A stretch of 64,000 nt of DNA from Ignavibacteriales bacterium (lineage in GTDB: Bacteria > Bacteroidota > Ignavibacteria > Ignavibacteriales > Melioribacteraceae), in the NCBI GenBank assembly GCA_020635285.1, contig JACKAB010000044.1:1-64000 (forward strand), given 5' to 3'. The translations under genes and the position numbers were made by a program. Numbering within the stretch: position 1 is the first letter of the stretch; every line of letters starts with the position of its first letter. Positions 59,030 through 64,000 of the stretch are shown here, in pieces. The notes beneath the pieces were generated by a model, which was not told where the DNA came from, ran no database searches, and saw only the letters and a list, made by a program, of their open reading frames with translations.

Positions 59030-59569
59030 TTAAACCGTGAAATGTTTTTTTGCCAATGCCCAAGCTGATAAAGTTAATCCGTCCCATATAATATTTTGCT
59101 CAATTAGTTTTTCAAATTTATTTATAGAAATTTCAACAAGTTCAAATTCTTCGGTGAGATCAGATTGAAGCGGCGAGTGAATCAAATTGGTTGCAATAAA
59201 AAAACAGAACAAATTTCATCTGAAACGCCGGTGTAAGGTGAGAATTCGCCAATAAATTCAAGATCTCCGCTCATTCCGGATTCTTCTCTAAGTTCTTTAA
59301 GTGCATTTTCTGTTGAAGTTAATCCATCCTCAACAGAGCCGCACGGAAACTCTAAACTTTCTTTTTGATTTAAATATCTGAATTGATTTACAAGTAGTAG
59401 ATTGCCATTTTTTGTTTGGGGGAATTACCATTGTGGAAACCAGGGAGTGAACATAATGATATTCACTCCTCGTAATTCCTTCAATTTCAAACTCATCTAA
59501 ATGATAACTCCAATGATTATTTTTGGAGATAACTTTTTCGCTTAGTTTCTTCCAAGTTTTGAGCTTCAT
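59030..59569 (-). CDS. Nudix hydrolase (ADP-ribose pyrophosphatase-like), frame-broken
   Basis: About 180 codons. ATG 59569 shares a base with the ndk stop. N-terminal part WKKLSEKVISKNNHWSYHLD, then, after a break near 59425, LLLVNQFRYLNQKESLEFP and the Nudix box GSVEDGLTSTENALKELREE with SG. Compared with the consensus Gx5Ex7REUxEExGU, the first Glu is Leu and the Arg is Lys, while the EE pair that binds metal is intact. A second break near 59200. Typical of ADP-ribose or nucleoside-diphosphate hydrolases; substrate not deducible. Confidence 0.75.
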
Positions 59570-59999
59570 TAAAAACCGTTATTTTCTAACAGTTCTTTTC
59601 TTGAAAAAAAGTGGGAGATTTCCAAAGCAGCATTCTCATCAGAATCAGAACCATGAACAATATTTTTTCAATACTTTCTGCATATAGTTTTCTAATTGTT
59701 CCTTCTTCGGCATTAGCTGGATTTGTTGCGCCAATTAATTTTCTAAAATCTGCAACTGCGTTTTCTTTTTCAAGTGCAATTGGTACACAAGGACCTGAAG
59801 TCATATAAGCCATTAAGTCATTGAAGAATGGACGTTCTTTATGAATTTCATAAAATCCACCAGCTGAATCATTGGTTAGTTTCGTCATCTTCATTCCAAG
59901 AATCTTAAAGCCGGCTTCATTTATTTTTTGAATAACTTGTCCAATTAATTTTTTTTCAACACAATCTGGTTTAAGAATTGCAAGTGTTCTGTTTGTCAA
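59569..59999 (-). CDS. ndk: Nucleoside diphosphate kinase, frame-broken near C-terminus
   Basis: Equilibrates NTP and NDP pools through a phospho-His. TTG 59999 (after AAAGGAGTAATAA) gives about 143 aa, the usual size; the earlier in-frame ATG lacks similarity. Motifs: LAILKPDCVEKKLIGQVIQK, FYEIHKERPFFNDLMAYMTS, GATNPANAEEGTIRKLYA. One missing base in the A/T run near 59666 hides the active-site segment NIVHGSDSDENAALEISHFF and the end RKELLENNGF. The corrected stop overlaps the Nudix ATG (TAATG). Confidence 0.95.
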
Positions 60000-60097
60000 A
60001 ATTATTACTCCTTTATTCTTTAAAATTAAATATGCCGAATAATTATCCGGCAATTAATAAATTATTTATTTTGCAAATGACATTTCCTTATGCTTGT

Positions 60098-60137
60098 ATT
60101 GGAATCCAGTTTTCTAGAAATTTTCTAGATTCCCACT
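60098..60137. repeat. Palindromic interspersed repeat
   Basis: GGAATC at 60101-60106 pairs with GATTCC at 60128-60133, with inner TTCTAGAAA/TTTCTAGA symmetry; the minus strand reads GAGTGGGAATCTAG onward. It lies between ndk and sucD where a sucD terminator would be expected, but has no T-run. Its style (GGAATC...GATTCC) resembles mobile extragenic palindromes. Confidence 0.45.
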
Positions 60138-60164
60138 CATATTGGATTGTCAAATAATTACAAA

Positions 60165-61043
60165 TTATTTCTTCTTAGCCAAAGCCTTCTGCATTGTAAT
60201 GCCAATATCGGCAGGGCTTTCTACAACATGAATTCCAGCTTTTTTCATCACTTTCATTTTTTCTGCTGCCGTTCCTTTTCCACCGCTAATAATTGCTCCA
60301 GCATGACCCATTCTTCTGCCGGCAGGTGCAGTCTTTCCTGCGATAAATCCAACAACTGGTTTCTTGACATATTTTTTAATATAAGCTGCGGCTTCTTCTT
60401 CAGCGGTTCCGCCAATTTCGCCAATCATTACAATACCTTCTGTATTTGGATCTTCATTAAATAATTTTACAATATCAATAAACTGAGAACCTATAACAGG
60501 ATCGCCGCCAATTCCAACACAAGTCGATTGACCAATTTTTAGATCTGTTAATTGTTTAACAGCTTCATAAGTTAAAGTTCCGCTTCTTGATACAACTCCA
60601 ACTTTACCTTTTTTATGAATGAATCCGGGCATAATTCCAATTTTTGCTTTCCCCGGAGAAATTACTCCCGGGCAATTCGGACCAACTAATCTAACATCCA
60701 ATTTTTTTATGGCATTGTAAACATTAACCATATCTTTAGCTGGAATACCTTCAGTGATACAAACAATTAATTTAACACCAGCGTTAGCTGCTTCTAGAAT
60801 TGCGTCTGCGGCAAATGCGGGTGGAACAAAAATAGCAGAAGCCTCAGCTTTTGTAACTTTAACTGCATCAGCAACAGTATTAAAAACCGGAACGTTTAAA
60901 TGCTTGGATCCACCTTTGCCGGGTGTAACTCCACCAACAACATTGGTCCCGTATTCAATCATTTGTCCCGCATGAAATGAACCTTCGCTTCCGGTTATTC
61001 CTTGAACTATAACTCTTGTTTTTTTCTCGAGTAAAATGCTCAT
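60165..61043 (-). CDS. sucD: Succinyl-CoA synthetase (ADP-forming) subunit alpha
   Basis: 292 aa, frame intact. Interconverts succinyl-CoA and succinate with ATP/GTP in the TCA cycle. Motifs: VIVQGITGSEGSFHAGQMIE (CoA site), RLVGPNCPGVISPGKAKIGI, VGIGGDPVIGSQFIDIVKLF and the phospho-His loop GRRMGHAGAIISGGKGTA. The partner sucC is not adjacent. RBS and ATG at 61043 are followed by normal MSILLEKKTRV. Confidence 0.96.
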   Translation of the reverse strand: MSILLEKKTRVIVQGITGSEGSFHAGQMIEYGTNVVGGVTPGKGGSKHLNVPVFNTVADAVKVTKAEASAIFVPPAFAADAILEAANAGVKLIVCITEGIPAKDMVNVYNAIKKLDVRLVGPNCPGVISPGKAKIGIMPGFIHKKGKVGVVSRSGTLTYEAVKQLTDLKIGQSTCVGIGGDPVIGSQFIDIVKLFNEDPNTEGIVMIGEIGGTAEEEAAAYIKKYVKKPVVGFIAGKTAPAGRRMGHAGAIISGGKGTAAEKMKVMKKAGIHVVESPADIGITMQKALAKKK

Positions 61044-61168
61044 TAGTAATTCCTTGATTAAATTTAATATTCAGAAAACTTAATTTAAAACTTAATAAAA
61101 AATTGTGTAAATATTGATAAGCAATTTGGAAAAACTGAAAATCAAATTTTTAGGATTTGGAGAGAATT

Positions 61169-61834
61169 ATGAGCGGAAAATTTATCCCATTAAAAAATTA
61201 TAAACGTTTTAGTGAAGAGGAAATGTTAAATCGATCTCAATTCATAAATGATTTTCTGCAAACACGCAGAACTGTGAGAGAATTTTCATCACAGGAAATA
61301 CCAATTGAGATTATTGAAAATTGTATTAAAGCGGCTGGCTCTGCTCCAAGCGGTGCAAACAAACAGCCGTGGCATTTTGTGATAGTTAAAAATCAAAAGT
61401 TAAAAAAGGAAATACGAGTAGCTGCCGAGAAAGAAGAAAATGAATTCTATAACGGAAGAGCAACAAAAGAATGGCTCAAAGATTTAGAACCTTTTGAAAC
61501 AAATGCTGATAAACCGTTCCTTGAAGAAGCTCCATATTTAATTGTTGTTTTTGAAGAGAAATTTACAAAGACCGATAGTGAAAATATTTCTAAAAATTAT
61601 TACGTTAAAGAATCGGTTGGAATTGCTGCCGGAATGTTAATTACAGCGTTACACTATTGTGGATTGGCAACTTTAACGCACACTCCAAGTCCGATGAACT
61701 TTTTAAATAAAATTTTAAACCGCCCTAAAAATGAAAAGCCATTTTTATTATTAGTTGTTGGATATCCAAAAGAGGGAACTAAAGTCCCTGATATAAGCAG
61801 AAAAAGTTTCAATGAAATTGCTGACGTTAAATGA
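61169..61834 (+). CDS. Nitroreductase-family flavoprotein (iodotyrosine deiodinase-like)
   Basis: 222 aa from ATG 61169, which follows TTGGAGAGAATT; frame intact. FMN-binding nitroreductase fold with FLQTRRTVREFSSQEIPIEI, AAGSAPSGANKQPWHFVIVK (FMN loop) and SVGIAAGMLITALHYCGLAT. The long N-terminal arm and the WLKDLEPFETNADKPFLEEA insertion resemble the iodotyrosine deiodinase-like bacterial subgroup. Substrate unknown: probably an NAD(P)H-independent or -dependent reductase of small aromatics or halides. Divergent from sucD. Confidence 0.82.
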   Translation: MSGKFIPLKNYKRFSEEEMLNRSQFINDFLQTRRTVREFSSQEIPIEIIENCIKAAGSAPSGANKQPWHFVIVKNQKLKKEIRVAAEKEENEFYNGRATKEWLKDLEPFETNADKPFLEEAPYLIVVFEEKFTKTDSENISKNYYVKESVGIAAGMLITALHYCGLATLTHTPSPMNFLNKILNRPKNEKPFLLLVVGYPKEGTKVPDISRKSFNEIADVK

Positions 61835-61890
61835 ATGGAACAAATTACAAATCACATTGAAGATGGCTGGCAATTGAATGAAAATATTAG

Positions 61891-62085
61891 TTAATTCAAT
61901 TCCGGCTTTGGCGGATTCTCAATATCCATATCTCTAAATTTCGATTCAAGTTGTGCTGGATTGTGAATTAATGTTGGTAAACATTGAGTACAAATCCACG
62001 CAGGTATTTTGGAGAACGTTAGTGAAACTAACGGAACTACTGTTTCTTCTTTTTCGCAGCTAATACATTTATGTGATGTTGTCAT
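61891..62085 (-). CDS. Small zinc-ribbon-like protein
   Basis: 64 aa, frame intact, with two CxxC pairs (HKCISCEKEE and AWICTQCLPTLIHNP) spaced as in a treble-clef or rubredoxin-like zinc site. Ends KFRDMDIENPPKPELN. No named family recognised. It is 60 bp downstream of gatA on the same strand and may be cotranscribed. Confidence 0.65.
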   Translation of the reverse strand: MTTSHKCISCEKEETVVPLVSLTFSKIPAWICTQCLPTLIHNPAQLESKFRDMDIENPPKPELN

Positions 62086-62144
62086 TTTATTTTTCCTAAT
62101 TATTAATTTATGTGTTTGATTTTCGTAGATGGTTAACGGCTACT

Positions 62145-63562
62145 TTAGCTTTCGAGCCTTTTTGCAAAGCTTAAAAGTAAATCTTCTTCAAATTGATTTG
62201 CCATTAATTGCATTCCCATTGGGAGCCCTTTTTTATCAAGCCCAATTGGAATATTTATTCCCGGAATTCCAGCTAAGTTTGCAGAAGTTGTATAAATGTC
62301 ACTCAAATACATTTGCAGCGGATCGTCAGATTTCTCTCCAATTTTAAAAGCTGTTGTTGGAGAAGTTGGAGTTAAAATGATATCTACCTCTTTAAATGCA
62401 TTATCAAAATCTTCTTTAATTAATCTGCGGACTCTTTGAGCTTTTCGATAATAAGCATCGTAATAACCGGCAGATAAAACATAAGTGCCTAGCATAATTC
62501 TTCGTTTAACTTCTTTACCAAATCCTTCCGATCTTGATTTGGAGTACATTTGTTTTAAGTTCACTTTGTCGGGTGTTCTATAACCATAGCGCGCGCCATC
62601 AAATCTTGCCAAGTTTGATGAAGCTTCTGCAGTTGTTAAGATATAGTATGTGGCGATTGAAAATTCTGTTTTGGGTAAACTTATTTCAACAATCTCAACA
62701 TCGTTTCCTTTCAATCTAGAAATTTGATTTTCAATTGCTTCGTTGATTTCTTTATCCAAACCTTCGCCAAAATATTCTTTTGGAATCCCAATTTTAATTT
62801 TGTCTTTACTTTGGGAAAATGTAGAATAGTTGGGAACCTCAATGTTTTCAGAAGTAGAATCATTTTCGTCAAAACCTGAAAGTACTTCCTGAACTAAAGC
62901 AATATCATAAACATTATTTGCAAATGAACCAATTGAGTCAAAAGAGGAAGCAAATGCATTTAATCCAAATCGGGAAACTCGTCCATAGCTTGGCTTCAAT
63001 CCGTAAATACCGCAGAAAGAAAGATGCCGGTTGCCGAATTGAACCGCCTGTATCTGTACCAATTGCAACATCACAAAGATTTGCTGCAACTGCCGCCGCA
63101 GAACCGCCGCTTGATCCGCCAGTTACATATTCTTTGTTAACCGGATTTTTAACGTGGCCAAAAATGAGTTCTCATTGGAAGAACCCATTGCAAATTCATC
63201 ACAATTAGTTTTCCCAATAATGATAGCATCTTCGTCAATTAATTTTTGAATTGCAGTTGAAGTATAAAGAGATGTAAAATTCTCTAAAATTTTGGAAGAG
63301 CAAGTTAATGGTTTATCTTTAATTGCCAAAACATCTTTAACAGCAATTACCATTCCTGCTAATCTGCCGGCTGATCCATTTTGAATTTTTGCTGCACTTT
63401 TTCAGCAGTTTCAATGCAGTCATTAAAAACAAAATTGAACGCATTTATATCTTTGTTCTGTTCAATCTTACTTAAAAAGTTTTTTACATTTTCGACTAAA
63501 GATAATTTGCCGGATTTGAGAAGCTCAAATTTTTCAGAATGATTTTTATAATTTATCAACAT
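62145..63562 (-). CDS. gatA: Aspartyl/glutamyl-tRNA amidotransferase subunit A, frame-broken
   Basis: Releases ammonia from glutamine to convert Glu-tRNA(Gln) or Asp-tRNA(Asn) to the amide. About 472 codons. Amidase signature with the catalytic triad: Lys in GMVIAVKDVLAIKD, then GKTNCDEFAMGSSNENS, and the Ser pair in VTGGSSGGSAAAVAANLCD with IGTDTGGSIRQPASFCGIYG. The C-terminal half (TPTSPTTAFKIGEKSDDPLQ; NLAGIPGINIPIGLDKKGLP) is intact. Breaks near 63360, 63165 and 63040. It lies 11 bp downstream of tatA. Confidence 0.93.
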
Positions 63563-63573
63563 TAAAACCGGGA

Positions 63574-63768
63574 TTATTTTTTCTTATCTGTTTTGAGTTC
63601 ATCCTTAACTTCACTAATATCTTCTTCTACTTCTTTAACTGCTTTTTTAAATTCCTTCATACCTTTGCCAATTCCTTGAGCAAGTTCTGGAATTTTTTTT
63701 GCTCCAAAAAGCAATATTATTGCAACAATAATTAAAATTATTTCTGTTGCGCCTAAACTTCCAAACAT
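63574..63768 (-). CDS. tatA: Sec-independent translocase protein TatA
   Basis: 64 aa, frame intact: one membrane helix (TEIILIIVAIILLFGAKKIP) with the conserved hinge FGAKKIPELAQGIGKGM and an amphipathic, charged C-terminus. Pore-forming component of the twin-arginine export pathway for folded proteins. Short length and lack of extra acidic tail point to TatA/E rather than TatB. The region 63769-64000 holds nothing I recognise beyond its promoter. Confidence 0.95.
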   Translation of the reverse strand: MFGSLGATEIILIIVAIILLFGAKKIPELAQGIGKGMKEFKKAVKEVEEDISEVKDELKTDKKK

Positions 63769-64000
63769 AAATGCCTCTACTTATTTATATAAATTATTAA
63801 ATATTAATCTAAAAATTAACTATCCGTTTCTATGATTTTGCAATGATTAAAATTTTCTTTAAGTATTAAGAATCAGTACAAAAACATTGCATTCTGGTTT
63901 GTTATACAAGCAATACTAAAATTAGATCCGTTTGGATTTATATATCATCCTCAAATCCAATTATATTAACATACTTAAAAAATATTTGAATAATTAGTCT

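Noticed and set aside
61834..61894. Short plus-strand frame MEQITNHIEDGWQLNENIS after the nitroreductase
   Set aside because: Only 19 codons, no hydrophobic or motif content and no independent ribosome site; may be a remnant but cannot be supported.
1..64000. Alternative genetic code as explanation of in-frame stops
   Set aside because: Long intact genes (nuo, TonB receptor, tgt, nfeD) use TAA, TAG and TGA as ordinary stops; breaks are mostly frame changes, not in-frame stops.
1..64000. CRISPR arrays, rRNA genes, complete insertion sequences or prophage
   Set aside because: I looked for regularly spaced repeats, transposase DDE blocks, integrase and rRNA-like stretches and saw none; the only repeats are short palindromes.

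Overview
The window is AT-rich (roughly one third GC by eye) and looks like a free-living Ignavibacteria/Chlorobi-type bacterium of the Bacteroidota-Chlorobiota lineage. The main evidence is a set of secreted proteins ending in the type IX secretion (T9SS) sorting domain with the NYPNPFNP opening and KMMLVK/KMLLIK-type ending, a PorV-like outer-membrane protein, TonB receptors with a carboxypeptidase-regulatory-like N-terminus, FISUMP modules, a separate atpD-atpC pair and an 11-subunit Nuo operon. There is no rRNA, CRISPR array or complete transposon; there is one tRNA-Glu.

Layout. 0.1-6.3 kb: a broken 2-oxo acid dehydrogenase E2, an M48 peptidase and LemA, a decayed GIY-YIG nuclease among palindromic repeats, a zinc-ribbon protein, lipA, and a LytTR response regulator coupled to its sensor kinase (to 8.0 kb). 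8.3-11.4 kb: a large Asp-box propeller T9SS cargo protein with a strong terminator. 11.9-14.6 kb: a four-gene 2-oxoacid:ferredoxin oxidoreductase operon. 14.7-15.3 kb: a small toxin-antitoxin pair. 15.3-27.8 kb: a cell-envelope block (two secreted proteins, lipoprotein, TonB receptor, PorV-like protein, NHL lipoprotein, secreted EEP-family nuclease/phosphatase). 27.9-29.7 kb: atpDC. 29.8-31.6 kb: an Rrf2-IscA-superoxide dismutase operon read leftward. 32.3-42.6 kb: nuoA-B-C-D-H-I-J-K-L-M-N read leftward. 42.8-48.6 kb: a DUF2156 protein, tRNA-Glu, a redoxin lipoprotein, a FISUMP protein with a zinc phospholipase-like N-terminus, and a small lipoprotein. 49-52 kb: tgt, yajC, nfeD. 52-59 kb: a PEGA/propeller lipoprotein, DUF4249 lipoprotein and TonB receptor operon, then a lipoprotein and a NamZ-like enzyme. 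59-63.8 kb: Nudix, ndk, sucD, nitroreductase, gatA, tatA.

How the genes fit together. The ferredoxin-linked oxidoreductase, the Nuo complex without its NADH module (nuoE, F, G absent from this locus), atpDC, sucD and the E2/LipA pair describe central carbon and respiratory metabolism in which reduced ferredoxin may feed the quinone pool. The rest is mostly cell-surface biology: T9SS cargo, TonB uptake and lipoproteins.

Data quality. I count about 70 reading-frame breaks, most of them single-base changes in A/T runs, including one in atpD. They are very unevenly spread: none in the 10.4 kb nuo operon or the ferredoxin oxidoreductase operon, but many in 0-10.9, 24-26.6 and 43-48.6 kb. I read most of them as sequence errors and give full-length gene extents inferred by bridging them. 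A minority (GIY-YIG, four-helix bundle gene) look like real decay.
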